This document shows, one piece after another, positions 48,916-63,054 of a stretch of 64,000 bases of DNA. The stretch comes from Populus alba. Taxonomy: Eukaryota; Streptophyta; Magnoliopsida; Malpighiales; Salicaceae. Below the pieces are notes generated by a model that saw only the letters and a program-made list of their open reading frames with translations, was not told the origin of the DNA and made no database searches. The stretch's first letter is position 1, and every line of letters begins with the position of its first letter. Both the position numbers and the translations under genes were made by a program. The stretch is taken from NCBI RefSeq assembly GCF_005239225.2, contig NC_133288.1, positions 20,032,169 to 20,096,168 of the forward strand, in the 5' to 3' direction.

Positions 48916-50767
48916 AGGGGGGGACTGCAGTCACTGGACTATAAGGAGATGGGTGTGGACTGTTGGGAGGGGGGTTTTCATTTTCAATGGGTTATGACAG
49001 TAATTTTGTAATAAAAAAGTGTACAGTTATTCGAAAATTTATTTTATTTTTCTGTATTCCTTTTAGCCTTGCCTTCCGACCTCGTGCCCTCTGATTCTGC
49101 TTTCGGAGTAGGGTCTCCTCTCCCTACCACAGAGAGGCAAAATCCAAGAAGCCCCCTTTATTTTATAAATATAGGACGGCTGTTTTTTTCTGGCCACCAG
49201 AGAATGTCATTGTGACTTGGTGCACTGCCATTGGATAGTTCTTGAAGTGGAGGGTCAACTGGAGACGTGTTAGATAACCGTTGGTTTGTGAGATGTTTTA
49301 CCTGCTTGACCAAATCTTTGATGAGGCCCCAAATTGCAACTCGTATTTTTAGACCTAATGGCGCCTAACTTTATAGGCAGTCCATGTACAAGAAAATTAA
49401 CCTTTGAGTACTTAATGTTGTCCGCAAGACAAAATCCTCCCTTAAATCAACTTTGAACAACGCCTAATGTATGCTTTTCGGATCTTTATCTTGGAGTTGA
49501 TTGCTTTACTTTTTCATAGCTCTATGATTGCAGAAGGAAAGGGACATAGCCCCTCCCCAGGAAAAAATCAAGCTTAAGTGCAACATTAAAACTTTGACTT
49601 CAAATTCTAGGCGTCATATATAAGAAATAAATATATAATAATTCGGCAGTACGAATTAGGAGATAGTTGCGTGAGTAAAAAGCATAATTGTTAGACGTTA
49701 AACCTTGCAAATGAAGGGTTTTTCTTTCTCCTAATAACTCTTTTCAAATAAAGATTCTACACTTACCAAACAAATAGCTTAGAAGAGGGTCGATATGGGA
49801 TTAAGTGGCTGATAAACATTTAAATTGTACAAGAAAATTTATAGGTGTCAACATTTCGAACGTAATCTTTTAAAAAAGAACCCCATTTATGAAGGCTCTA
49901 TGTTATATTTCTAACTAGAGCAAACTAAAGAAAATTGTACTTGGAGATCCAAATTATTGGTATCTATTATTATACGCTGGTTCTTTTTTTTTTAAAAAAA
50001 AAAAATTAACATGGATGTTTAGGTTAGTTTGTGCATATTTCTACTAATTTCTCTTGAGCTCTAAAATTAACGATCATATAAACCTTTGATAATCATCATA
50101 TTAACAACCACATAGCTCAAATTTTTGATTGCTCTTCTTTTTAATTAGACGGTGCTGGATTGTCGGAATCCATGCACTTGAGCAGGCATAGCTAGAAACT
50201 CCTAGCATTTTTCCTTCTAATTATTGGTCAAACATAAAAAAAAAAAAAAAGGAAACCCAACATTGATAATTTGAAGCCTGAGGTCCAAGAGGCGAGGACA
50301 TGATTTCTGCTAGTTACGAAGGTTGACTGCTAATAGAAGCCGAGGCAGAGAGAAAACAAAAGCGTTTTGCTTTGTTTTAACGAGAGAGAAAGCAAAAGCA
50401 TTTTGTTCTCAATGTCCAGAATTCTATTACCAAACGCAAGACCATATGTGGAATTAATATATTATAAAACTACCCTATCTGCTTGAGGGGACATCCTATT
50501 TCCATGTCTAAAATTAATTAGTCTTCGGGTCAAACATGAAATGCTTACGAGTCTAGAACACTAAAAACACCACACTTTTACCGGCCAAATTTGACGGCCC
50601 CGGGGCCTTGGCTGACTTGGATACCACTTACCGGCGATGAAACGGAAGGTCTGTATAGGACACGTGCTAACATCATGTGTGACCATCTTACATTTTCTTG
50701 ATTTTGTGCACGAGATTAATGTACCCACCTGGCTTAGTTGTCATGTCCAAATTGCAAACAACATAGA

Positions 50768-50985
50768 GTGGTGGATCTAACTAATTTCATCAGATTTTGT
50801 GGCCAGGTTATCGTTTTCTTTTTAATTATTGTTTACGTGGTCAAGTTATACTGCCATGTCTTCGATCACTTAAAGGGTGGATCCAATTCATTTCATCAGA
50901 TTTTGTTGCCAAGTCGTGGAGTTTTTCTTCTTCAAAATGTGCTCATATTTTGTACTTTTCCATACTTCTCAACAATATTAGGTGG
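50768..50985. repeat. Degenerate tandem duplication, period about 107 bp
   Basis: GTGGATCTAACTAATTTCAT at about 50770 recurs as GTGGATCCAATTCATTTCAT at about 50877. Both continue CAGATTTTGTKGCCARGTYRT followed by a T-rich stretch. Confidence 0.65.
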
Positions 50986-51048
50986 ATGATGGTGTGAAAA
51001 TATTTCAAATAATATAAAGTGGAAGTATTTTTTATTGGTGTTTATGTT

Positions 51049-51052
<4 letters not shown>

Positions 51053-51102
<50 letters not shown>
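51053..51102. repeat. (TA)n microsatellite, about 50 bp
   Basis: The longest perfect dinucleotide tract in the window; likely length-polymorphic. Confidence 0.95.
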
Positions 51103-51106
<4 letters not shown>

Positions 51107-51743
51107 TGTATAACAGCTAGGATGGGTGAAAAGCCACGCAATAACGAAATTCCCCCAAGTTGTTAAATAATTTTAATTTCAAAAGTTGGTACAATATTGA
51201 TTAAAAGATTAGTACTCCCTTCTTATGTATTAAGATTTTTTTTTTTAATTCTGACATGGATAATTTATTTTTAATTGGATCAGAATAATAAATCTTGTTC
51301 GGTGTTTGAAAGTTACTATAAATTTAATCATAAAATAAAATAAAAAATCCTAAGAGATTGACATGATGATTTAGGAGATTTGCTAAATTTCTTGAATTTT
51401 TTTTATTAAAAATGTTGGGATCGACGCCATAGAAAATTTATTAAATCACCAGGGCCCTCCTCAAGTCCTTTACAAATTTCCTTTTTAAAATTTTTTTAAT
51501 TACTTTTTATTAAATTCATATATTTTTAGATATATATTCTTAAATAATTTTTATATACTTCAATTAAAAACTAAACAAATACAAAATAACATCTTAATTT
51601 CATGTATTTTTATTTAAAAATATATTTTTAAAACATACATTACACTACATAAACACACTACTAAACATACCGACCAATCCTCTGAACCACCATCCAACAA
51701 GGAAGAATCGGAAAAATATCAACCGGTGGTACGTGATGTAAAG

Positions 51744-51769
51744 TATATATATATATATATATATATATA
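51744..51769. repeat. (TA)n microsatellite
   Basis: Thirteen TA units. Confidence 0.9.
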
Positions 51770-52789
51770 ATAGCACGATTCTTGACAAACAAGCAAAAAT
51801 CAATGTTTACGTACCAGGTATGATCTAATAACCTACTAAAATTAAAGTAATTAATTGTTGAATTATAAGCTCTAAACTTCTCGTGAAGTGCATTTGTCTA
51901 CTTTTAGAAGACGAATAAAAAAATTAAACAAGTTGTTGGTAACATGACAATTGACGACAAGGCTTCCATTTTTGTGTCTTGCTTAATTAGCAGTGCGCGC
52001 GGTAGCCTTTCATGGAGAAACCAGACATAAGACAATATGGCATCTTTAAGCTTTTTTCTTCTTCACAAAAAGAAGAGTCTGAAGAACATCTCTAACAATC
52101 ATTTGACAACGTTAATGGACTCCGAGATCGGCACAAGACGTCATCATATATAATTCCTAGCAAAACTAATATAATCACTTTAAATTTAAATAAATGATGC
52201 TAAACAAGTATAGTAAAAACAACTGCTTAGAATGTCATTATATATAGTATATACTTGCAATGTCATTTTACTCACAATGCTAGTATAGCTAAGCATTAAT
52301 TGCTACTGAAATTTTATTTTTATAATAGTGTTTTAAGCAAGCTATAGAATTTGGTTATTTTTTTTAGTAATCTTTAATTTTCAATATGCATATATAGTTT
52401 GATTCTAGCTATATATATATAAGAAGCACCTGCAACGTCTAATTTCAAAATTAAACTTCAGTGAGGTTGAACTCTAAATCCGCATTCAAGATAATTTACT
52501 CATTTAAATACGTAGGATTAATGCGAAGATACACCAATTAATTTAAATTAATGTGAAGATACTGGATCAAAGGTATCTCTAAACTTGGAATAAAAAAAAA
52601 AAAAAAAAAACCCTCTTTTTCTAAAGAGACAATGTCAGGATCATGAGTGAAGGTATCACGGGCATGAGGCTCTTAATCACCTAAAAGACATAGGACAACC
52701 TAGCGCCAGGACACCCAAGAAGCGTCGCTTTATTAGATACTAGTTTTTTAATGTAGACTAATTAACTTGATCCCATGGTTTTGCTAGCT

Positions 52790-53165
52790 ATCTGGGTATC
52801 TGTTCTTCTATGGCTGCTGAGATGTGGGCAGTATTTCATGGCTTAGATCTTATTTGGCGTCTGGGTTTCAGACACGTTGAGCTTGACCTAGGTGGATTAA
52901 TTCTGCAGTTCTCGGTGCTGGTTTGATTCGGAATGAGGCAGTTCGTTTGGAGAGATCCTATTTCCGATATGGTTCAGCAGGTTCTTCCACGGCACTGGAC
53001 AATACGAGTTCGTCATGTGTTCCAAAAATCTCTTCGCGGATTGACTTGCTAATTTTGGACATGATGTTTCTTTAGGCACTCATCACTTTAAATCTCCCAT
53101 GAAGAGCTTGTCAGCTCTGTTGAACGCAGACATGATTGGGGTTACCATTCCCCGTATAACCAGGC
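52790..53165 (+). pseudogene. LINE (non-LTR retrotransposon) RNase H domain remnant
   Basis: From 52801 one frame reads CSSMAAEMWAVFHGLDLIWR followed by LGFRHVELDL, the start of a plant LINE-type RNase H (AE.WA...GL..A...G.....E.D). After a broken middle, WTIRVRHVF near 52995-53015 and, one frame over, NLFAD-stop-LANFGHDVSLGTHHF (53025-53090) match the family's HV.R.AN..AD.LA..GH end. A TGA at 53042-53044 sits where the family has Trp (TGG). Frameshifts and the stop show it is dead. The reverse transcriptase part is missing. Confidence 0.7.
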
Positions 53166-56100
53166 TTCGTGATCCCATCGTAATTATGAACTAATTAGGG
53201 TGTCCAATAAATTTACCAGATAATCCATCATTGCTAATCCTTTAAAAAAAAAATCCTAACAGGGATATAGCCGTCCTTCTCAAGCTCTCATAATGCAGCA
53301 CTAATGGTATATAACATGAAGAAAACAAATTGAAATTCTGGACAAATCCAGCAAATAAAACCACTAATCAAAGAAGAAAATTTGTTCTGATGCCAGATGA
53401 AAATTTAAAATAAATGAAATTCTGTTCGTACTCAACTAGTGATAATTAATACCAGTTTTTGTTTTTTGAAACTCGAGTCCATTTCGAGAGTATATCTGTC
53501 AGTTGGTCGGAAAAATAATTCTATTCTACTGTAGGAATTATATATATATATATATATATATTGGAACTATGATAGAAATACATATATAAAAGAGGATCTA
53601 CGATCAATCTCGTCGTCGTTTTATTATTACATAAATGTAATAAACTATGTTTTATTTTGAATCGGATTCTTTTCATTTTCTTTGAGGTTAAAAGGCAAAG
53701 GCTGGCTGCTATAGTGGGCAGATGCACGATGCATATCGTCCCACCATACCACAGATCTGGTCTACAATAAATTACAAAATTTTCATGTGGTTTCTTTTAT
53801 TTCTCTATCTTCTTATACCTCTTTTCGCTTATATAGTTTAATTTTCTTGAGATGTGATGACACACACTTCTACAATTTTTTTTTTTTTCCTATTATTTTC
53901 CACACACTCGATCCTTCAACTTCAAATGTCTTAAACACACATCTGGTCATCCCAACTTCGAAGCACACTTACACCCATAAGCTTAATCTGGACTGCAAAA
54001 AGAATTCATATGCAGTCCCTTGGTAAGTCTCTTTCAGTTTAAAATCGTTGTTGATATTGCAGTATGAGTAGGATGGATGGATGTCTAACACGCGTGTAGT
54101 CGAGGTCACTTTTAATTTGGCACATGTTATTGGCTAGCCCTTTTATATAGAGTGATGGGGCATTGCAAAAGCACGTTCCGGATCAATGTAATCAATAGAA
54201 AAGAGAAGGAAGAAGAATGCGTTAGAGTAACAGCAAAAAGCAGTCAAATGAAAAAAAAAATATGTAGAGAGAGTGACAATCAATGGTTTAATTGATCTAG
54301 CGAAATGCAAGTTTAATTCCCATTAAGATATTCCCAGCTTCATGTAGTGTTTTTTTTTTTTTTTTTACTATAGGGGTATTTCTAAACTAATTTATAAATC
54401 AACCGAGATTAAATTTCTCTGCAAACAATTTTAAGGGGGCACGGTTTTTTATATTGACTTGATACATATTTTCGATAAATTTAACAAATCTTTATAATAC
54501 CCGGCCCGGTCTGTCCGGTGATGGGTGAGGCAAGCGATGATTGATTTCCTGGCCAGTGTTTCATTTAAAGTGCTTCACCGCCGATCATGACTGATCATGA
54601 CGATAGAGATAAAGATTCAACATGGTGATGGGAAGACAGGGAAATTTCCTACCGGTAAGTTTGAAGTGATACATGTATATTATTAGTAATTAAGACAGAG
54701 ATTCGCTTAAAGAAAGAGAGACAATGCCGGTAAGAGGATTATTAAGGTAGTCGTGCGGTCTTCCTGTGACTCTAGCTAATCAAGACCAGGCCCTTCTGCT
54801 TCAAAAAGTGTAGTTTCCACTTATCCTGAAAATTAAGACCATGATAGGTAATCATTTTGTTTTTCTTTTTAATTTGAATATATATATATATATAGCCCAT
54901 TAGCAGTTAGAAACGACAGCGAGAAAAATATATGTTTGGGTCACGTTTAATTTGAAAAGGAGTCTATCTAACGTGTTAATTAATTATCCCCATAGATCAT
55001 AGGAGGGTAATTATATGGACATTATAAGATTTTATGCTATGTTTGATATATACTATGTCATTTAATAAATCATGCATGTGAGATAATGTATGATAAATTA
55101 TAATAAATTCATTAAATCATTATAAAATCATAAAGATCTTATAAGATTTTGAACATACCATATATATAAACCTTTTTTATGTTTTAAAAATATTATAAAA
55201 ACCTTGTTTTGTATCCAAACTGTGTTAGAAAAATGATAGATAATTATAAAATAAAAATGAATATGATCATTGTGGTAATAATAATAAAACCTTCAACTAC
55301 ACAACAACATATTATCTATCATCAAGAATGGTACAAGATAAATTTCAAAGATAATATCCAGTAGTATTACTTCGAGAATTTGATTGTTGAGGAACAAAAT
55401 TATTTTCGAGGAAGGAGGTTGTTTGATTATTTCTCCAACATCTTTCATTAAGTTACTATTTGATTGTATATTCTAAATTCAAACTTTACTTATATAGAAA
55501 ATGATCTCTTAACATCTCTTGATAACATCAAATTATGGTGTAATAAAAAATTTTAGACAGTTTTTTTGTTTTTGGTTGTATCAATTAATTTTTTTTAAAA
55601 AAATATATTTTCTTCTTCTTCTTCTTCTTCCTCTTCTTGTTATATTCTTGTATTTTGCTTTGACAATTAATCTTATGACCTTTTCAACATGTTCCCGATG
55701 ATTATCCATAAAAAAGAAGCCACCAAGTGCAAGAAGAGTAGGTTCTCAAGCTTCATTATTGTTTTGTAATTTTTAAAAATGAATCAGAGTTCTGACACGC
55801 AAGTCAAATTTAGAGAAAGCAACGTACTATATGTGTATTGGATGGTAGCTAGGATATGATTACTTATCAGCAGTTCAGCTTCCAAATACATTCTTCGTCA
55901 ATGGTGGTTGGTGTTTCTATCTTCAATCGTTTTATCCGTGTGGAAAAACCTTCCCAAGTTGAGAACTTCCGGATAAAACTTTCATGCAGTCCTAGATAAA
56001 GCCTGCTCGATCCCTTCAAGAAATCTTAATGGGCTATTCTTTTCTTCCAATTAGTTGCTCAAGATCAATGATGTTATGAGAGAATTCCACACATCCTTTA

Positions 56101-58770
56101 CCGAAAGTCATCCACTTAACCTTGATGAAGCAATACCATACCAAAATATTCAAGTCCTTAATTAGTTCTATGAAGAATATTATTAAATTTTGATTGAAGT
56201 GAAACAATAATTGAAGGTAAAAAGCTTTCCATTAAGTCGAAATCCACCATCACTAAAGGACATCATTAATGTGCTCAAGTTTGTGATTTGTGCATCTAAT
56301 ATCTCCAGTTGGGATTTGTACAAGTGTCACTGCTGAATATTCTGTGAGAGATAATGGGTAGAAAATCTTCTTGGCTTCCATCTTTAAGTGATTTAATCAC
56401 TTTTTTAACTTACATTAAGCATATTAAGGTTGTTCGTGCATCAATTCGCAGCATTTAACAGCTTATGTTTGATTTATTGCAAGTTGCTTGCATTAGCAGT
56501 CTATTTTTCCTTTCAAAAGAAGTATCCAGGTGCTGTGTATTGTGTGTGCGCCCTTCTCTCATCAACCGAGTATAGTTTATTGTTGAATAATGTAATAGCT
56601 GTTTATAATTAGTTTACGCAATAACTTAATTCAGTTTTTATATGTTTGGCTAGGGTTTGGCTTGACACTGATAGGAAATGGAATGCTCCTTTTTAATTCG
56701 ACATTCTTGATATGATGTAAAGAAAACCCCACCATCTTATTGCCCTAGATAGTATTTCTTGGTGCACCAAATTCCATTTCCACCAAGTGTTGCTTCGCTC
56801 TGGCATAGTGTCCCCATTGCAAGATTTTGTCATTACAGAAGCATAACAATTTCTTAAGGGCCCAGGCAGGTTTTTGACTGGAAAATGATAATGTAAGTAC
56901 AACGTTTGGAATAGCCAAATAATTATGCGTATGGATCATATATATATAGTGATTGAATGCAGAATGCAGTTTGTAAAAGTTTTCTTGGCTTTAAGCATAG
57001 CTCAAGCTAGCTAGTTGGCAAATGAAATTTTAGTAGCTGCCAAGAATTATTAGAGCCATTTCTCATTAATAATAACAGATGATCACGCAAGATAATTTGA
57101 GACAAATTCAACCATTCTCCCTCTGTTTTTTTTTTTTTTTTTTGTCTTATCTGTTTGAATGCAAGAAAATGCCTGTATGATGAAGTGAGAAACCAGGGTC
57201 GCTTTCAAAGTTGGACCAAAGTGGTGGGATTATAGAAGGCAGATGTTGAGTGTAGGAGAACAACAAAAGCAGTTTCTGCTGCATCTCATTCAGTGTCAAC
57301 AGTCACCTGCACAATCGAGTAATTCATCTTCAGCATCACTGAGATTTCAATTGATGCAGGCGCAAGCTAAAGCCGATAATAAATAAAGAAAAAAACAAGA
57401 ATTTTAATAGGTAAAAGTGGCTGAAGATATGATTTCCAAGTTTATAAATTTTATTTTCTCTATAATAATATTCTTTAAAATTTTTTTTAGAAAATTTACA
57501 AAATTTTAAATGTATTTGCTAAACTTTCCATATAATCTGTTTGGGATAGATTTTCATTTGATTATGACAGACTTACATTGAACTATTCAGAATCATCTAT
57601 TAACACAAATCCAACTATAACATAAAGTATCTGCCAACTCACTCTGCCTTGCTGAGCCTTCAATTATCACAAGTTCCTAATTGATTGATGAAATTAACAA
57701 AATGCAAATTGATAAGTGATTTTATAGGCTGCTATCTGTATTCCATTTCCCTAATACCCCACTTCCCAAACCAGTAATGAAAAGCAATAGTAGTTAAGTG
57801 GGCACCTGTATAGGAAATATTTCGATTGATTCTAGCTGGGAGGACTATCAAAATGACTTGAAAGGCTAGTTAATTTTCGCAGACTTAATGATCTCTCTAT
57901 CTACATTATTGGTTGACTTTTATAAAATTTCAAGGCATTTGGAAGACACCATAAGTGAATCCTCCCAACTGAGAGCACAAGCATCATCTTTTGGGATTGG
58001 TGGCTACAGAGAATGTATCTGCATTGACCGATATGGATATTCATGGTCCTTAAATAACGCAGACATTATTCCATCTGAATTATAGTTTAAGTCCTGTTCC
58101 TGCTGGGACTTCTACACAGTTTTGAAGATCCATTAGCTCTATTATTGAGTTAGCAGGACATGTGTAACATGGCCCACATGAAATGTGGCAATACTGTTGG
58201 TTGCATCATACTGTGATAATTGAACTCTAAACAATGCTCATGGGATGGCAATTGGAGGAACAAACATTGAACCTGTGTCTTGTTCTTGCCAGGTATATGG
58301 AAGGAACGGGATAACAGGCCCACAAAAAGGATGACCATTGAAATGGAAACCAGAAAGCATGAAAGCGATGGGAGTAGCACAGGTAACACGCAATGTCATT
58401 TGGTGTGGACCGAATTAATGGAGTACTCACGGAATTGGAAAGCTAATTAAACAAGTCTGAGAAACAATCAAATATGGATGGTGCTAAGGAAAAAGGAGGA
58501 GATTCAGGATATTCGGAGCTTTCAGAGGTCGAGGTGGGAATATGTGGTGCAGATCCTATCCGTATCACTGAATGGACTCATGAAGGTCAGATAGAAAATG
58601 AGAATTTGTCCAGGAACAAAAATGCTGGATGAATAATAAAATTATGATGCATTAGAGCCTCCAGACATTCTTGACATGTACTCGAATTTTCTTTTGATTG
58701 AATAAAGATTATGTTGGATTGAGCACAGTAGATATGGAACTTGTTCTGTCTCGCTCATCTTCGAAGTGAG
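53166..58770. other. Non-coding interval with scattered microsatellites
   Basis: Holds (TA)n at 53539-53562 and 54877-54894, a TTC-rich run near 55607-55640 and AT-rich filler. The part from about 55850 to 58650 is less AT-biased than its surroundings, which may mean old coding or transposon DNA, but I could not read a protein family on either strand. Confidence 0.4.
53539..53562. repeat. (TA)n microsatellite
   Basis: Eleven to twelve TA units. Confidence 0.9.
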
Positions 58771-58778
58771 ATCATATT

Positions 58779-59060
58779 AGTTCTGATGAGGGACGCGCCC
58801 CCCTGAGCTAATGATGCGTCCCCTTAAGCTAACGATGCTCGAACTGGGGATGTTTGGACCGACCTCACCTCTCTGCAGTATGCCCGGACTGGCCTTGCCT
58901 CCTCGGTGGACTCGGACTCGCCGCTCCTCTACTCTCCTCGGTGGATTGACCACGCGTTCTCTTGGATTGGCCAAGCGTCTCTGAGGAATTTGTGTCCCTC
59001 CTTGGCAGATCCACCGCGTGTTCTTCTAGACAGAGTTTAAACCCTCAAACTCAATTACTA
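58779..59060. other. GC-rich island of unknown origin in AT-rich DNA
   Basis: About 280 bp are clearly richer in C and G than either flank and contain repeated CTCCTCGGTGGA-type words (near 58890 and 58935) and several TTGG..GCG words. A 65-codon minus-strand frame (58777-58974) has Arg/Pro-rich composition typical of chance frames in GC-rich DNA. It may be part of a retrotransposon leader or LTR; I do not recognise it. Confidence 0.35.
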
Positions 59061-62000
59061 AACTCGTGTGCACTACCTTCGATTATCTAGGCGAAAGCGC
59101 AAAAAAAAAAAGCAAGAAGCACGGGAAGATGGATTAAAATAGGGTTTAAAACACAAAGATTTCTAAAATTTTATTTTCATTTTTAAAATATTAATATCAC
59201 TAAGTATGTTTTTTAAAGAGGTTTATCATGCTTTTTATAGGATAGAAAAAACCTTATCTAAATTAGAAAACAAAATTAAAATTCTAAAACATAAAGAAAA
59301 AAAACATAAAATCTAAAATAAAACAACAAATCTTGAAAAACTAAAGAAAAATAATAAAATTAATCCAAACAACATCTTCCAAGCCTAATTCTAGAAGACC
59401 TAATGGTCCAACATCTGAAAAAATGGGTTTATATTAAAAAACAAATTTGAGCTCGATTAAACGATTGAGTCTTCTGTTATGGTTTGTTTTAATCAATATG
59501 CTTGTCTAACATGACCAGACTTCTTCTTAGAACTAAATTTATCTCACTGGTGTATAAAAACATTTGATAAGTCATTCATATAATCTATTTAGAAAAAATC
59601 ATGTTAGAACCCTTAATTTTTACAACTTGGTTATATTACCTGATTAAACCCGGTTTATTAAAATGGTATCATAACATGCTTATACCTAAAGATGCATTTG
59701 TAATGTTTATTAGTAAATATTTGCATGTCCTATTATAATATTGAAACCTTTAAAATAACATGCTCACACCCACATATGCTCTTGTAATGTTATCCTCTTC
59801 ATTTAATAATAAACTACTAGCTTTATCCCCATACAAATTAGTGTGACATGTGATTATATTAAAAAAAAAAAACTAAAAGGTATTAATATTTTACTATAAA
59901 GACTCAATGCACTTTAAATTATTATAATATAATAATATTTTTGCCCTCCACGATAACAACCAATGAAGTGAAAATTAAAGGGTAAAATCATCTTTTCACA
60001 AGGTTCAATTGTTATTATTAAATTGGTTAGGGTAAATTGATCTTCTTATATTTTTTAGTATAGTGAAATGACTTATTTACCCTAAAAGCAAAAATAAAAA
60101 TAAATTAACACGTGAGGGATTTTTAGTCTTTTCATCATGTTTTCTTGTTATAATCAAGTGTATTGAGGGACAATTTGGTATTTTAATAAATATAATATTA
60201 TTTAAAAAGTGGTGGCCACACATTTCGAGCGGCGTGTTTGGCGTTGCCTGATGATGTTTAAATATTCTCGATGACCCCTCCATTCTGGGGCAGTACATGT
60301 GGGAAACAAACATTTGAGTTTGTTCCAACAACCTTTTTTTTTTTTTTTTTTCTCTTTATCTTCCTTGATTTCCGCACCAAGCCTTTCGAATTTTTTAAAG
60401 TAGTCATTCAATTTTTTTTTTTCTTTGAATTTGATTTCTTTATTCTTTAATGATATTTGGTCCTCATTCTTTTTATTGCTATTTTTTTTATTATTTTCTT
60501 GATTTATTTTATTTTTTAATCTCATTCCTTATTATATTATTGCATTTTTTTTTATGATATTGGCAAGTATTAATTTTTTTTTTCAATTAATCATTATTTT
60601 TTTTTGTTGTTAATTTTTTAATAATTATATTATTAAATTAATCAAGCTTATTGATCCTATTAATTTAAATAAATGCTACGAGTCCCAAATTTTTTCTTGC
60701 TATTTTAAAAGTGCTCTCATCGTCTGAGTATTTATTATTATTATTATTATGTTAAAAAATTTGACAAAACTCACGATGAGAGGAGTCAAAAAAGGGAGGG
60801 CACATACTATCTTCTTCAACCTCTATTCATCTCTTACATATTCTCTGCAAAAACATGCCACACAACCTCAGAATCTTCCCTCTTGTATTTATGCATATTT
60901 AAGTATTGGAGGGTACTTTAAACTAAAGAAAACTTATTTTCCAACTACTATGGAGCGCTGTTCTAGCAGTTTCAATCTCCTAATCCCTCGTCAGCCTTGT
61001 TAAAACTGTGGTCTTTTGAGGTTTTCTTCAAGCCTCGACAGAAAAACTGCTGCATCCGATTTCTTGGTATCAATTATGCTTTTTAGTATTCATATTAATA
61101 TTAAACGATTGAAGAATCGTAGTAGGATATACGTTTTTTTTAACTGATTTTCAACTTTACATTTTCTTAAAAACTTCGAAGACACATAAAAAGAGAACAA
61201 ATCAAAATATGGGATAGGATAAAGAGGAAGAACACAGAATATAGAAACTAGAGTTTTCGAAGGGAAGATATGAAAAGGACAAGAGTGACGAAACAACCAC
61301 TTCTACTGGTTAGAACACAGCACATGATCCTGCAAGAACTTTTCTCCATCAATTAAAACTCTCCACATATCAACTACCACCCATCCTCCATTCCCTTTTG
61401 ATCATTTGCTGCTAGAAAGAAAGATGCTTAGTTTTTTGTCCTTCTATGAAGAACTTTTCCAACCCCTCCTTTCCTCGCATCCCTAATCAGATTTGAACTC
61501 TCAACTCCTGTTTATTCTGATTCGGGCTGTCCCACCATAAACCATCATGCATGAACATGTATATGCGAATGGCAAAGTGGGTTGGATATTGGTGGTCCAA
61601 AAATGAAAGCATGCTTGTGGATCTTGTGTAGAGGTATCAATTCCAACTCGTAATCCATGCCTACTTTAGCACACCACATATCACAGATCGAATTTTGTTG
61701 ACCCCACCTCGAAAAATATGATTTTCACTACTCGTGATATAACGTTGTGGGCAGGAATGAAGGGTCCTAATTCTGTGTCTACTTGGTGTATAACAAGCAA
61801 TGGTTGAGCAGCTGCAAGTGGCACACATTGGTGGTTTTCATGGCACTTTGTGCAGGTGCTTCCATAATCAGGCAACACAAATCAAACGAAACATAGATAT
61901 ATGGAAATTGAAAATAAAAAACTTATGCTTCTAGTTTGTTATGAGTATGTTTTCCACTTCCTCGAAGGTTTGAACTTGGAAATTTTGCAATTTACAAGAG

Positions 62001-63050
62001 TCACGTGTGAATCAATTACTTGTTGTCATTGGCTCAAATTCTGCCTCCTGTATGGATTAGAGAAGTGAGTCGCCTTATCAGGAATGCTGCAGTAAAGGCT
62101 GTTGAAGCTATTAGGTGTCTGCGTAAATGCCTTCTCAATTTCTTTCTTTTCTTGTGGAAGAATCAATCAATTTATTTCTTTAGTGGCCATTAATTGTTTC
62201 CACATTAATTTCTTTGAGCTCAACCTTTGATATCCTTTCTTACGAGTATATCTAGCTATCGCTTTCACCAAGAGTATAACACAATAAACCAAGGGCTCCT
62301 GAAATCAGGCACAAGATAACTACTGCTCAAAGGAGAGAATATTTAAAAGCAAGGGATCCCCGGTAGAATATTATTAGTAAATGATAAAGGAAAGGAAACA
62401 CAAGGAGTAGAGATGGGCATGTATGATGTGTGGGACATTTGATGGACAAGTTCATACAAGGGAGGAAGAAATGAGAGGTTGCGTTTCTAGGTGGACAACT
62501 CCTCATTTAAGACTTGGAATTTTCGCTTGTAAACCCTAGTTCAAATCCTGAGAAAAATGAGATGGAATCTAGGGATAACAAGGTTTCCTCCATGGTGCAG
62601 CAAAAAAAAAAAGAACGTATGCTAAATATTTAGAAGCCTCTGTGAATTAAAATTTTTGAATTGAAAATGTTTAACATGCTAGAGAGTGATATAATAATTA
62701 TCCATATAGTATCCAAACTTTAATTATTAAACTGTTTTCTTCGACAACAGGATGGTCATCATAGTTTTGCTTATGAGAAAATGAAATGTGTCGAGGCTCA
62801 GTACTTCAATCCTCTACGTAGCAGCCCGTGCATCACCGACCTGCCTAACCCATTTACAAAGTTCTGGGCCTGCTTGCAGAGTAGGCTGTAGGTCATGCCC
62901 TCCATTATTTCTCTTTAGGACCACAAGGATGACCATCTTCAATCTAGAGTTGACCTATCTAGACAGTAGACACCCTAGTGTTGGAGTTATCTCCAAATCC
63001 TTCTCCAAAAGCAAGTGATCATTTTCTGTTTTATAAAAAAAAAAAAAAAT
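59061..63050. other. AT-rich non-coding interval, probable old transposon debris
   Basis: Long A/T homopolymers fill 59100-60770, with a short GC-richer block at 60210-60340. A possible SINE-like end with a TTCAAATCC word and a poly(A) run is at 62470-62611. No gene is supported. Confidence 0.4.
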
Positions 63051-63054
63051 CAAA

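Larger units (their letters stand above)
48916..52750. other. SULTR upstream region and AT-rich non-coding DNA
   Basis: The first 500 bp should hold the SULTR promoter. Beyond that I see poly-A/T tracts, a duplicated segment near 50769-50985, and (TA)n microsatellites, but no gene. Open frames are short and low in complexity. Confidence 0.4.

Noticed and set aside
62010..62110. Exon-like peptide (LPPVWIREVSRLIRNAAVKA)
   Set aside because: It is only about 35 codons, with no supporting neighbouring exons, no recognisable family and only a weak donor site.
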